The notes: generated by a model from the letters alone, not told the origin. DNA of 64,000 bases from Silene latifolia (GCF_048544455.1 NC_133526.1:2868001-2932000), one strand, 5' to 3'; positions 1 to 11,899 are shown, counted from the stretch's first letter. Program-made: numbers and translations.

Positions 1-445
1 ATAAAAAAAAGTCTCCACAGAGATCTTTTTTGTGAGTTGTGACGGGTTACAAAGACGGAGGAAATATAACCATTGCACGATAAAAGTTCCATCAAAAGCC
101 TTCAGTCAAGAGAAAAATGAGTTTGACCTAACATATTTAATTTTGCTCATATGGTAAAAGCTTGATTATTGATTCAATCTTAAACCATGAAGAAGAAGAT
201 CTATGAACTGACATTCATTATAATGTCAAAAATCAGAAAGGAATGGGAAATTATATTAAACAACTTGCACCACAATAATAGTAATAGTAATGACACTAAT
301 GAGTATATTTAACCAATAATTAACCGTCTACCTTATAAAACAATCCAACTATAATTTGATGGAATATTTTATTTACACTGCCAAAAAAAGTCGATTGGTA
401 ATTTCCGTCTTAAAATGAATACAGATCAATATGCTCTCACTTTTC
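1..445. other. intergenic, no gene seen
   Basis: AT-rich DNA left of the LTR element. I see no convincing reading frame, RNA gene or repeat here. The last bases before the element supply the left copy of its target-site duplication. Confidence 0.6.
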
Positions 446-450
446 CTTAT
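446..450. repeat. left target-site duplication CTTAT
   Basis: These five bases directly before the 5' LTR match the five bases directly after the 3' LTR (11231-11235). This fits integrase-mediated insertion of the whole element as one unit. Confidence 0.9.
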
Positions 451-1007
451 TGATGGGGCGATATTCTCGCACCACGACTGCTCAACATATTGAGCAAGGT
501 CAAGGTATCCACAAAGAAAGTCAACGACTCGAGACAGTCTGGCCGACGAGCCCATCGGCTCACTCACTTGGTCTCGGCGACAACCGAAGCCGGGCACATA
601 TCCGCGTACTCATATCCAAGACCCTCGGCCCGCCACAGTCCATCGGCCGAGGGTACAACGGTCTTTCCACCTGATAGCCACTTGGCCACTTGGCCACTAC
701 GTGACAAAAGGTGAATGCCTATAAATACTCCTCAACCTTCATTGAGGAGGAGATCCATAAATGGACCTAATAACCACTATTCATCTGGTAATATCTTCCT
801 TATCTCTCTACAATACACTCTTAGCCAAGTTACAACAACTTCTCTCTAAGTTTACTGACTTGAGCGTCGGAGTGAGTACGCTCGGCCAAAGCCGAGCCCT
901 CAGTTTGTTCATCGTTTCAGGAGACCGCAAGGAGGATTCAAGCCAGGACATCATTCTACTAGCTACGAGTGGTATCAAATATCTGCTCTGGAATTATACC
1001 CGGAACA
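451..1007 (+). repeat. 5' LTR of the Tat-like element
   Basis: About 557 bp, starting TGATGGGG and ending ACCCGGAACA immediately before the PBS. A TATAAATA box lies at 720-727. It is followed at once by a short inverted repeat (CCTCAA...TTGAGG) that probably lies near the start of the transcript. From about 663 to the end I see no difference from the 3' LTR. The first 210 bp or so differ at many places. Confidence 0.92.
720..727 (+). promoter_or_regulatory. TATA box in 5' LTR
   Basis: TATAAATA lies in the middle of the LTR and is repeated at the same place in the 3' LTR (10943-10950). This is the expected U3 promoter position for an LTR element, so the U3/R border is probably about 25-35 bp downstream. 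Confidence 0.6.
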
Positions 1008-1009
1008 AT

Positions 1010-1027
1010 TGGCGCCGTCTGTGGGAA
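1010..1027 (+). other. primer-binding site of the LTR element
   Basis: The segment TGGCGCCGTCTGTGGGAA begins two bases after the 5' LTR. The TGGCGCC start is the complement of a tRNA 3' end finishing GGCGCCA, as used by many plant gypsy elements. The first nine bases fit the tRNA-Asp-type PBS known from Athila and related elements, but the tRNA assignment is from memory only. Confidence 0.75.
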
Positions 1028-1102
1028 GGACACTAGAAGCTAGTCATATTCATTCCCAAACAACAAAAACAAAAACACAAAAAACCCACCCAAAAAGCTA
1101 GG

Positions 1103-2810
1103 ATGTCGAAACAACAAGTAGTCGTAACCGACGAAATCGAGCTACACCAAGATGATACATTCCACCATTCTGGAGTAGTGCAACCCTCCACCGGCGAAGT
1201 AGTCCAACCGGAATTCGGAATGCCGATAATACCGGACACACCGCCGCCCGTCAACCAGGTCACCATCATGGGACAGGTGGTTGACGTGGCAAAATCAAGA
1301 CACTCCTGGACCTGGTGGGAGTACACCACTCACACAGCACGCCGACACGAGCGGCGGAAGCCGTCCAGGAGACCAGGGCCCAGAACGTGACTCCCAGAAA
1401 CTTGAACGGAGCACTGGAAGAAGCAGACCCTATCAAGACGCCGGAGGAGCCCAAAGTGGTCGTGGTAAACATAAGTCCCTCTCGCACTCGGGAGAGGACA
1501 TCGCCGCCGCAACACCGACGAGGCACACCCCGGGGAACCGGCGGCCCGACTCGGGAGAGTCGGAGAAGAGGCCTGCAATGGGAGAAGGAGTCCTTCCCGC
1601 TACGAGGAGAGAAGCCGGACTAGGAATGCGAGGAGTCGGTCGCCGCGTATCATCCGACACGTGGTCAAGCGACCCCTCGGTGATTATGTCCTTGACACCG
1701 CCGTACCAACTAGGGTGAAGTTGCGCGTTCACATACAAAGGAGATAGCGACCCAACCGACCACGCCGAGGCATTCGAGTCTTACATGTCGGTATGGGAGC
1801 AGCCGATGAAGTCAGTGCCGAGTCTTCCCGACAACTCGCACGGGATGGCTCGGGGTGGTACAAGGGTCTTCCCGACGGCTCGATATCTTTGCTTCGCCGA
1901 CCTAAGGGACGCCTTCGTAGCCCAATACTCTTGCAACAAAAGAACGGCCGTGGAGACGTCGGACCTCTAACTATCAAACAAGAGGAGGGCGAGTCTCTAC
2001 GAGTTACGTGAAGAGGTTCGACGGCAAGGTTCAAAGCGATTCGGGAGATCAACCCCGGCCGGCGACTTTCGCGACGATGAAGGGCCTCCCAAAGGAAACT
2101 TAAAAGACGAGCTCATCAAGCACGGGGTTTGGGCCTGGATGCCGCCGGAAGATGACCGATCGAGGCCATCAAAGTAGAAGACTACCACCGGACTTGGGTA
2201 GGCCCCAGGCGAGACCGAGCCCTCGGAAAGAAGAGCCGTCGGGAGGAAAGCCCGGATGAAAGGCGCCGCGGCGCAATAGGTCACGGTCCACCAGGAAACA
2301 GAACTCGACGGGCGCCGGGGGAAGTTCGGCACCATACTACCGAAAGCGATACAATGATCACACCCCCTGGTTGTATCCGCCGAAGTCTTCGCCCGAGCAA
2401 AAGCGAAGGTCGAGGAAGTGGAAAGGCCCCTAAGCCGAGGGGCGACGGTGACACAAGCCAATACTGCGAGTACCACGGCTACACCGGCCACTTAACAAAC
2501 GATTGCCGACATCCAAAAATGCCATTGAGGAACGATCCGGAAGGGAGCCTAGGCAAATATATTGCCGGAGGCCGAAGAACAGATGCCGACGGATCGAATA
2601 AGAAACCCGTCTTAGAACGGAAAGGAGTAATTAATGTCGTCATCGGGGGCAACGAGAACAGCGAGTCCACTCGTGGGTACAAACGGCACCTGAATGAGCT
2701 ATATCAAGCCATCAACTTTGTGCCCAACTTAGCAACCCCCGCTTCCAACATCCCCGATATGACCATCGGGAAGAAGGACTACGAAGGAGTCGTCGCTCCT
2801 CACAAATGAC
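1103..2810 (+). mobile_element. gag-like region of the Tat-like element (fossil)
   Basis: Remnant of the capsid/nucleocapsid region. The clearest landmark is a zinc knuckle near 2463-2515 with the cysteine/histidine pattern of CEYHGYTGHLTNDC. The N-terminal part is proline-, arginine- and serine-rich and poorly conserved. The frame is broken. Confidence 0.7.
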
Positions 2811-2839
2811 CCACTTACGATCCACTGGACATAGCCAAC

Positions 2840-5800
2840 CACTTGGTGAAGAGGTGCCTAATTGACACAGGCGCTTACACAAATATTATGTATGGAGAGT
2901 GCTTTCTTAGCCTCGGTCGAAGGTTGAAGACTTGACCCCCGCACACCCGGCCCGTTGTACGGCTTCTCACGGGGCCGGCATGGTACCCACAGGGTCAATC
3001 AGTGCCGATAATGTTCGGAGAGCGAGTGCGGCCAAGAACGTTATGTCGGAATTCGTGGTCATCGATGGTTCATCCGCCTACAACGTCCTCATAGGCGAGA
3101 CACCCTGAGTGAGGGCCGACGCGGTGATGTCCATCCGGGCTCGACATTGATGTATGTCTCGACCGGGGGAAGCGCATAAACTCGTCTCGAAGAACGAGAG
3201 CGATGAGGTGGTGAATATCCAAGTATCCGCCGAGGGGTGCAACCCGCAATCCTTCAAAGCGGCGAAGAAATCGAGAAAGGGAAGAGCCCATCCTTACGAC
3301 AGGATGGCGAACACACGGATACCACCGTCGGCATGGTAGAGGGAGCGGAGACCGAGGAGGTAGAGATTGACCCGAGCCGCACTTTGTGACTATCGGTGTC
3401 GACACGGAACCAAAGTTCGAGCCGCTCTCCTAGATCTGCGAGGGAAAACAAAGACGTCTTCGCCTACTCGGCGGCCGAAATGCCGGGCGTGAGCCGGGAG
3501 GTAATCATTCACAAGCTAAACGTACTCCCCACCGCTCGCCCTGTCAAGCAAAGGATGAGAAACTCCTCGGTAGAGAAAGATGACGCCATCAAAGCCGAGG
3601 TAGATAAATTACTAGCGAATGGCTTTATTATGCCTTGTACTTATCCTGAGTGGTTAGCCAACGTCGTGATGGTGAAGAAATCATCGGGGGCATGGAGAAT
3701 GTGCGTAGATTTTACCAACCTTAATAAAGCATGCCCCAAGGATTGTTACCCTTTGCCTCGGATAGATAGCTTAATCGACGCCACGGCGAGCTACACCATC
3801 TTGAGCCTGCTAGACGCCTTCTCGGGATATCACCAGGTATTCATGGATGAGGAGGACATGCCTAAATGCGCATTCATCACCGCGAACGGCACATACATGT
3901 ACAAAATGATGCCGTTTGGTTTGAAAAACGCCCGGTCAACGTACACCGATGGTGGACAAGGTGTTCCAAAGTCAAAAAGGGCGAAACATTGAGGCTTACG
4001 TCGACGACGCTATTGTGAAAAGCAAGTCTGACAGCGAGCACCTGGCCGATTTACGGGAAACGTTTTGTTCACTAAGGAAATACAAGATGAAGCTCAACCC
4101 AATGAAGTGCAACTTTGGTGTCCGGGCAGGTAAGTTCCTCGGTGTACTCGTCGGTGCGGAGGCATTGATGCCAATCCGAGATAAAGTCCAAGCAATCCTA
4201 AATCTGCGGAACCAGGAATCGGAAAGAGGTTATGATGCTTGACCGGAGAATGGCGGCTCTCGCCCGTTTCATCTCTCGGTCGGCCAAAGACAAAGCACCC
4301 CATTCTTCAAAGTGTTGAAAGGGAATAAAGACTTCAGGTGGGGGGGGAGGGGGAACAGAGCGCGGCTTTCAAGCAACTAAAAGCTCATCTTCAGACCCTC
4401 CCGACTCTGTCCGGGCCGATACTAGGGGAGACGCTATACACAGTACATAACGATTACCTCGGCCACGGTCGGCGCCGTGATCATCGAGGAAGAAGACAAA
4501 CAAAAGAACACCCAATCTACTTTGTCGACCATACACTCAACTGACTGACCGCGAGAGAAAAATTACCCGCTAATTGAGAAAGCGACTTTCGCCGTCGTCA
4601 TTGCCGCGAGGAAGTTAAAACCCTACTTCGACGCTCATCCCGTGACGGTCCTAACCGACCAGCCTTTGGAAAAAGCTTTGGAGAAATTCGAACAATCCGG
4701 TAGGCTTATCAAATGGGCGGTAGAACTCTCTGGCTTCGGCATTCAGTACAGACCAAGGCCCTCGATAAAGGGACAAGCACTTGCAGATTTCCTGGCCGAA
4801 TGCACATATCAAGAAGAGCCAAACCCAGGCGTATGGGAGGTTTACACCGACGGCTGCTCCACGACGAACAGCTCGGGAGCCGGCATCCTTATCATCAGCC
4901 CAAACGGAGACGAGTTTGAGTACGCCTTGAAGTTTACCTTCTTGGCCTCGAACAACGAGTCCGAATACGAAGCGGTGATAACCGGGGTCGAAATGGCCAG
5001 AGCCGCCGGAGCAGAACACATTGTGTTGAAAACAGACTCACTTTTGGTTACTAACCAAATCAGAGGAGAGTTTGAGGCTCGGGATGACGGGATGGTAAGA
5101 TACCTGGAAAGGGTAAAAGCTGACATAGCAAAATTGAAATCTTTCCAAATCCAATGTATCCCCTGGTCCGAAAACAACCGAGCCGACGCTCTCTCAAAAC
5201 TTGCCAGCTCAACCGTCAGAACGTCGGTACCAACCGTCTTTGGTAGACATCGGGAATGCGAAGAGCATCACCGGACCATCGGCATGGTGGGGACGTGGAA
5301 TCCGAGACGACGTGGATGACTCCGATAATGAAATACAAACTCACAAGTGAGTTGCCGGATAACCGCAATCTCTCGGCTAAGCTCAAAAGGATCGCCGCCA
5401 GGTACTTGGTATTCGAAGGGGAACTGTACAGAAGGTCCGTAATAAGACCACTCTTGAAATGTGTTGGTCCGACCGACGCAGAGCTAATACTGACAGAGAT
5501 TCACGAGGGCATATGCGGACACCACATGGGGGCAAGAACACTAGCCCACAAAGCTCTCCGAGCCGGCTACTTCGCCCACCATGCTCCAAGATTCCGGGGC
5601 GAAGACCAAGAGGTGCACGAACCGCCCGGATGCATGCCCGTGTAATACATGCTCCTTCCCGAGACCTCTGGCAAACCGGTGCTTAGTCCCCTTCCTTTCG
5701 CACAGTGGGGGATGGATATGCTAGGGCCGTTTCCAACGGCCTCCGGAGGAAGGAAGTTCTTGATTGTCGCCGTTGATTACTTCACCAAATGGGTTGAAGC

Positions 5801-6595
5801 TGTAGCGATGCACGGCAAAGACCACACGGCGTCGAAAAGGTAATCCGGGAGAATGTTATAACCCGTTTTGGATTGCCCCAAGTCATGCTATTTGACCACG
5901 GCCGAGAATTTTGGAGTGACCTGATAATGAACTGGTTAGAAGAGCTTGGCATCAAGTATGCGTATTCCTCCGTCTGCCACCCACGAGCAACGGACAAAGG
6001 AGGCGACCAATAAGACAATCCTCAACGGTTTGAAGAAGACGGTGGAAGACCTTAAAGGAAGATGGGCCGATGAGCTACCGGCGTCCCGTGGTCCCTACGG
6101 ACCACCGAGAAAGAAGCAACGGGTACACTCCTTTCCATTTAGTCTACGGATCCGGCGATCCTACCAATTGAAGCGACGGTGCCAACATTCGAACGGATAC
6201 CTTTAACCCTATCGAAAATGAGGAAGGCCTTAAAGCCTCCCCGGATCTAGTCGAAGAAAGCCGAGATACGAAGACGCCTCAATTTGGCAAAGATACCAAA
6301 ACCGGATGAGAAGAGCCTACAACCGGAGAGTCCACAAGAGGGACTTAAAAGTAGGAGATCTAGTCCTAAGAAAGTCGGCCGCCACCAACAAAGGAAGTAT
6401 TCATGGTAAACTAACGGCCAAACGGGAGGGTCCTACAAGGTGGTTGAAGAAAAGAGGCCGGTACATACCTGACAGACATGGAGGGTGTGCCTTTGATGAG
6501 CCATTGGAACACCGACAACTTAAGAAAGTACTTTGTATAGCGGCGGAGGTGTCCAAACCCAATGTGGACACCCCAACGCGTGATCTTAAATGAAG
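2840..6595 (+). mobile_element. pol region of the Tat-like element (fossil)
   Basis: Remnants in the gypsy order. Protease: the LIDTGAYTNIMY motif near 2850-2890. Reverse transcriptase: DFTNLNKACPKD near 3709-3744 and the catalytic YVDDAIVKS near 3994-4023. RT-linked RNase H: about 4560-4780. A second RNase H-like domain: about 4836-5210. Integrase: about 5310-6590, with an H2C2-like zinc finger near 5500-5570 and a core starting WGMDMLGPFPTASGG near 5708. RT, RNase H and the integrase core followed by a C-terminal region is the Ty3/gypsy order. The region is broken in several places and is described only as a fossil. Confidence 0.88.
4836..5210 (+). mobile_element. second (Tat-type) RNase H-like domain
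   Basis: This stretch reads as an RNase HI-like fold: WEVYTDGCSTTNSSGAG at the start, NNESEYEAVITG in the middle, LKTDSLLV, and a C-terminal NNRADALSKLAS. It follows the RT-linked RNase H as a separate domain. Two RNase H domains in one pol are known from the Tat lineage of plant gypsy elements, where the extra copy resembles archaeal/plant-type RNase H. This is the best single reason for the lineage call. Confidence 0.8.
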
Positions 6596-6651
6596 AAACA
6601 ACCAAGTTTTCCGTCCAAGTGCGTGTCCCCTCCATAGTTGCCACCCAAAGA

Positions 6652-7110
6652 GAAGAATCGCTATCGAGCCATAACCCCGTTACCTTGGCAATTGGCCGAG
6701 AGCGACGGGGACACAATGACCGATACGCTAGAAGAATTGCTATCGAGCCATAACCCCGTTACCTTGCATTGGCCGAGAGCGACGGGGACACAATGACCGA
6801 TACGCTAGAAGAATCGCTATCGAGCCATAACCCCGTTACCTTGGCAATTGGCCGAGAGCGACGGGGACACAATGACCGATACGCTAGAAGAATTGCTATC
6901 GAGCCATAACCCCGTTACCTTGGCAATTGGCCGAGAGCGACGGGGACACAATGACCGATACGCTAGAAGAATCGCTATCGAGCCATAACCCCGTTACCTT
7001 GGCAATTGGCCGAGAGCGACGGGGACACAATGACCGATACGCTAGAAGAATCGCTATCGAGCCATAACCCCAGTCACCTCGGCAATTGGCCAAGAGCGAC
7101 GGGGACGCAT
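6652..7110 (+). repeat. 79-bp tandem array inside the LTR element
   Basis: Six head-to-tail units start at about 6652, 6731, 6808, 6887, 6966 and 7045. Spacing is 79 bp except for one of 77. Each contains GAAGAATCGCTATCGAGCC and ACGGGGACACAATGACCGA. The units are almost identical, except that the last degenerates at its end. The array sits between integrase and the antisense region. Tandem arrays in this position are known in Tat/Retand/Ogre elements and can seed satellites. Confidence 0.92.
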
Positions 7111-7855
7111 CGGTCAGTACATCAAAGACGTTACGCAGTTGAGATATGCATTCAAACTGCCTCGGCCATACCAAAGGTAAAAACGAAGGCACTCAATTAA
7201 TAACGCAAAAGGACAAACAAAGGTGGTTGATCAATGCCTCGGCCAAGCCAAAGGCCAAAAGGATAAACTTTGTTAAAAGAGTTAAAAGAAGAATACGAGA
7301 CGACGGTAGTCCCCATAGGGCAAGCCTAAACACAACCTACCAAGAAAGTTTTTACAAACGAGGAAAAGAAAAGCAAAAGATTACAAACATATCAATTGAA
7401 GCGCCAAAAGATGGCGAGGGAGGAAAGGCTCAATAGTTGGCCCCGAACAGTGAGGCTATCCGAGATCTTGGGTGAGTCTGGTGACGACCGCCCGTCTCCC
7501 TATGCCTGTTGCTGCCCTCCATCGGTAGCAGCAGCATCATCTTTGGTGGCCGGCTTTAGAGAAGGCTCGTCATTCCCAGCCGCCTTCAGCCTCTCAGCCT
7601 CCTTTTCGGCCTCTTTTGCATCATAGGCCGCCTTGGCCAACGCTATCTGAGCCGCCTTCGCCGCCTCCGCCTTCTCCGACAGCCACGGCTTCCGCGAAGA
7701 TCGGCCATCTCATCCGGGAGCTGGTCATATTTTTCCCACGGGAAGGAGCGTCGGTGACGAGCGTTACGATTGCCTCCTTGCCGCCTCCTCGGCCTGGTCC
7801 GGGTGTGGACACACATTTTAGGGAGGAGATCATCTTGAAGCATTTCAATATCCTT

Positions 7856-9979
7856 CTATTTTTGAGAGAGGATAGCCTGTGTGTCCCTGAGCACCTCCGC
7901 CTGCTTCTGGAACAAATCCTCCCACTCGTCCCTCTTGGCAACCACAGCGTCGTAGGCACCCTTATACCTGTCCCGCTCCTCCATCATCTTGGCTGTGGCG
8001 CCATCGGCGTCCTCAACTTTGGCCCTCTCGGCCTTCAGCAGCTTCTCAGCCTCCTCCGCACGTTTCTCGGCAGCACGAAGATCCAGCTTAGCCTTCCTGG
8101 CTTCCCCTCTCGCAGCAGAGAGATCAAGCTTGAGCTTTGCAGTCAGTGGCCCAGATTGGGCCGCGGCCTCTTCCTGCTCCATGACGAGGGAGCCGGCTAG
8201 ACGGATCCACTTCCCCAACTTCTTGTATATTCTCTCACCCTCCGCCACGAGCTCGGTGGGAGGAATTTTCTGAGCTGAGGAGTCAACGGTGATATTTCTA
8301 TCACCCGCCTTCTCAATAACCGTCTCAGTCGCTTCCCCACGATTGCTGTTCGATCGAACGCCCGCCGAGATGATGGATCTACAAAAAATTTACACAGAGC
8401 ATCCATGTCACCATGCATTGATACATCGGAAAGTCTGTCATCAGGAATGTCCAACGAACCAGCTAAATCCGAACCACAAGTTAGATCCGTACCAGTTTGG
8501 ACCCTCTTAGTTGGAGGGCTGGTGGAGGCAGGTTTCTCCCCGGCAACAGTGGAAGCAGGCGGTGGCTCTTTCCTCTTCTTCGGAGAAGGGACCTTAGCAA
8601 CGGTCACCTCCCCCTCAGTAATATTGATGACCTCCACATAATCCTTTTGGACCACTGGGGTCGAAGAGGGAGTCGGCATTGATACCGCCGCCGATTTGGA
8701 CGCCGCCTTCTTTGATCTCTTCGGCACGCCTCCGAGAACCCGTGCCTGGGCCGTCTCCCGATCCAACCCCCTCGTCTGCTTTTCCATGATTTCGTTGGGG
8801 GCTAGCCTGCGATCCTTCGAATCAGCCGTAGGGCGCCGATTGATAACCTTCCCGTCCTTGTCAAGCCCTAGCCTCTTCAAGTCCTTCTCAGACAGATCCC
8901 GCCCAAACCGATCTGCAAGAAATCAAACAAGAGTTACATAAAGGAAGTAAAACAAGGCTCTAAAAAAAGGAACATAACGAGCAAAGGTGGGCCTCACACC
9001 GACCCCACTCACCCCAGTTGAGGGCCGGTATGAGGCCGACGCGGCAAAACAGCTCATCTTGAAGAATAATCTGAGTCGGGGGGAGCCATCCCTTCTCAGC
9101 ATCAAACAGCTGCATCGCCCGCTTTTCATCCGCAGTAAGAGGGACAAACGAAGCGTCCATCTTAACCTTGCTACCCCGGGAGACGTGTTTCTCATACTCT
9201 TCCCGGGTCTCACACCGTAAGTGAACGGGGCTCTGGAAAGACCGAGGCAATGGGTAGTCTTCCGGCACTTGGACGTACACCCATCGCCCTTGCCGATCTT
9301 TGCGGAAGTAAGTTTGTTCACGAGACATAGCTGCTCCGTCTGTACGCTATACCACCCCACTTTGCCGGATTTTGACGGCCGAAGACTATGTAGGCAGCGG
9401 AATAAGTTAACCGTTGGGATCTCCCCCCTAAAGAGACAGATCCACACAAAGCTGACTATCGTCCTCATGGCCAACGGATGCAGTTGGGCCACGGCAACGT
9501 TCATAGCTTTGATGATGGCCATGACATGTTCATTCAAAGGAAACCGGAGCCCATACTCCAGGTGCCTGATATGCACGCCGATGTGACCCGGGGGAGGACA
9601 GCAGACCGTCTGACCCTCCCCAGGGATAACAATTTTATACCCCTCACCGAGGAAGAAATGAGCTCCGAAAAGAGTCTCTCCGGAGCTGCTTGCGAATTTG
9701 TTTGTAAATGCACGGTCGAGGCCAGTCGTGCAGGCCTCACCATGATCCGGGATAGTCGTCCTCCCACCGTCAACGGGAGCCCCCTCATCATCATCATTAA
9801 CAACATCAGCATCATCCTCATCCTCCAACTCCTCCGAGAGAGGCAGATCAACTACGGGAGGAGGAGACCTAGGACCCTCAAACCTTAACGGAATAGCCTC
9901 TAGTATCCCCTCCTCGTCAAAACGCGACGGGGAACCCCCCGGCGCAGAAGTACTAGTCCCGGCATCAACAGAAGACATG
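7856..9979 (-). mobile_element. antisense coding region of the Tat-like element (fossil)
   Basis: The opposite strand carries several long reading-frame pieces. The upstream piece begins MSSVDAGTSTSAPGG and contains PPPGHIGVHIRHLEYGLRF and NEHVMAIIKAMNVAVAQLHP. These resemble the family once named 'putative gypsy-type transposon' (Pfam Transposase_28), found in Retand-type Tat elements. The downstream piece is rich in alanine, glutamate and lysine (AEKRAEEAEKLLKAERAK) and looks coiled-coil. The region is broken. Its function is unknown even in intact relatives. Confidence 0.7.
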
Positions 9980-10670
9980 TTCGCAACAATTACTAACAAA
10001 ATAAGAGAAAATTTGTTTGATTACCTTGAAGAAATACACTCGCCGGATCAAAAACTCTGAAGATTAGGAGAAATGGAAACCCTTGAGAGTTTAGAGAGAT
10101 GAAGATTTTGGGAGAAAATTTTAGAAAATTTGAGGAAATGAAAGTAATGGCCAAAATCACAGAAGAACTGCCCTATTTATAGGGAAAAGCCCATGAAGAA
10201 GGGCCAATCAGGGCACAGCCCATGAAGCGTCAACCAATCAGCAAACAGACACGTGTCAGACATGCAACCACGGAATGTCAATCGTTGCAACAGTTAAATG
10301 TCAATCAATGCTACAGTTACCAAGCGTATTCAACACGCCCATTCACATCTCTTCGCCTATTCATCTCCCTCGGCAAATTCCTAGGTACCTGCTAACGCCG
10401 GCCACATGATCGACCAAGCCAGGAAGCACGGAGGGGCAATCAAAAATAACCGGCACTCTCAGCCCTGGTCTCGGCCAGCGTCACATTCTTTCCCACATCG
10501 TATACCCTTTACGCATCCATGTGGAGGGGGGATATGGTACGGCCTAATAAGAACCACGCCGATGCATCAGAAGAAGCCGATACCAGAAATTTTGCAAAAT
10601 TACTTACGCAGAATATACGCTCAACACACATCGGAGCCCATACCACGGCATAGACTACGCTGGGGCAAAT

Positions 10671-11230
10671 TGATGGGGCATATTCGCACACCAGCACCAA
10701 GTCAACATATTGAGCAAGGTCAAGGGTATCCACAAAGAAAGTCAACGACTCGATACCTAGCCAACGGAGCCCATCTACTGTCACTGGGTCTCGGCCGACA
10801 ACCACTAGCGGGCACATATCCGCGTACTCATATCCAAGACCCTCGGCGAGCCTGCCACAGGTCCATCGGCCGAGGGTACAACGGTCTTTCCACCTGATAG
10901 CCACTTGGCCACTTGGCCACTACGTGACAAAAGGTGAATGCCTATAAATACTCCTCAACCTTCATTGAGGAGGAGATCCATAAATGGACCTAATAACCAC
11001 TATTCATCTGGTAATATCTTCCTTATCTCTCTACAATACACTCTTAGCCAAGTTACAACAACTTCTCTCTAAGTTTACTGACTTGAGCGTCGGAGTGAGT
11101 ACGCTCGGCCAAAGCCGAGCCCTCAGTTTGTTCATCGTTTCAGGAGACCGCAAGGAGGATTCAAGCCAGGACATCATTCTACTAGCTACGAGTGGTATCA
11201 AATATCTGCTCTGGAATTATACCCGGAACA
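10671..11230 (+). repeat. 3' LTR of the Tat-like element
   Basis: About 560 bp, with the same ends as the 5' LTR (TGATGGGG...CCCGGAACA). It is preceded by a short G-rich stretch (TGGGGCAAAT) that may be the polypurine tract. The TATA box is at 10943-10950. It is followed by the right CTTAT duplication at 11231-11235. Confidence 0.92.
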
Positions 11231-11273
11231 CTTATATATAGGGGTTAGGGGGGCAACCGAACAAACCTTTTAG

Positions 11274-11640
11274 GAGGCGTTTGATTCGCGTGTGAGTATG
11301 AGTTTGAAATCGGGAATCATACTCGGGTTGTATGAGTTTGGAACTTGATTTTTGAGTGGAATGAGGTTAAACTTCATCAAAGTTTAAAAAATCTAAAATA
11401 CAACATTAAAAATAATTATTTTTAATATTGAAAATCATGAAAATAAAGATTTGATCAAATAAATGTAAAATAAATTTCATTTAAAATATTCCATATAATT
11501 TTTTTTCATGGTTTTTGGTTTTTATTATTTGATACGCATGGGTATAATCTCATACCCACCTCCTCCCTTGGATATGAGAAATCCATATCTAATGAATTTG
11601 AGTATAAAACCCCTATTTTTACCTAACAAACACATAGTAT
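11274..11640. mobile_element. Tourist-like miniature element, right end lost
   Basis: The left end (GGAGGCGTTTGATTCGCGTG) and the body, with repeated 'tatgagttt' and 'catacc' motifs, match the fuller copy at 32309-32769. The right inverted repeat is missing. After AACAAACAC the sequence continues into a different small element. Confidence 0.55.
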
Positions 11641-11642
11641 GG

Positions 11643-11843
11643 GGAGTAAGGATCCTCTCCATTTATCAAATAGAAATGGAGGTCCATTACTTCTCAATGG
11701 TCCGGATTAATTCTTAGCTCGATCGGATGGTTGTAGATTTATTTGAGAAAGAAAAGGTAAATGGGTGGAGTGGAATATATAATAGAATAATCCTTGTGAG
11801 GGAAAATGGACCAAAATGTAATGGAGAGGATCTTTGTCCATGG
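11643..11843. mobile_element. small inverted-repeat element, family unknown
   Basis: The left end GTAAGGATCCTCTCCAT and the right end ATGGAGAGGATCTTTGTCC are imperfect inverted copies about 200 bp apart. There is no coding content. I could not settle a target-site duplication. Confidence 0.4.
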
Positions 11844-11899
11844 GCTCATTCTAATTTAAGAATGAGGTAGACAGCTCTGAACTGTTAAATTAGCACTAA

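Larger units (their letters stand above)
451..11230 (+). mobile_element. Ty3/gypsy LTR element, Tat/Retand-like, broken
   Basis: A structurally complete but broken LTR retrotransposon fossil of about 10.8 kb. It is bounded by two LTRs of about 560 bp that start TGATGGGG and end GGAACA, and flanked by identical 5-bp target duplications CTTAT (446-450 and 11231-11235). Inside, in order, are a PBS, a gag-like region with a zinc knuckle, protease, reverse transcriptase, RNase H, a second RNase H-like domain, integrase, a 79-bp tandem array, and a long region coding on the opposite strand. The second RNase H domain after the RT-linked one, and the antisense region, are hallmarks of the Tat lineage (Tat/Retand/Ogre). 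Coding frames are interrupted many times, of the order of ten or more, so it looks non-functional. Its age is unclear: about 345 bp of the LTR pair is identical, while the first 210 bp or so differ clearly. Confidence 0.93.

Noticed and set aside
450-714. Short plus-strand frames inside the 5' LTR
   Set aside because: LTR sequence; related but shifted frames appear in the 3' LTR, with no domain.
1103-6595. Separate host genes within the gag-pol stretch
   Set aside because: All protein-like pieces fit the order of a single gypsy-type element between its LTRs.
6652-7110. Regular array that could suggest a CRISPR
   Set aside because: Units are direct tandem repeats with no variable spacers, they lie inside a plant LTR element, and plants have no CRISPR arrays.
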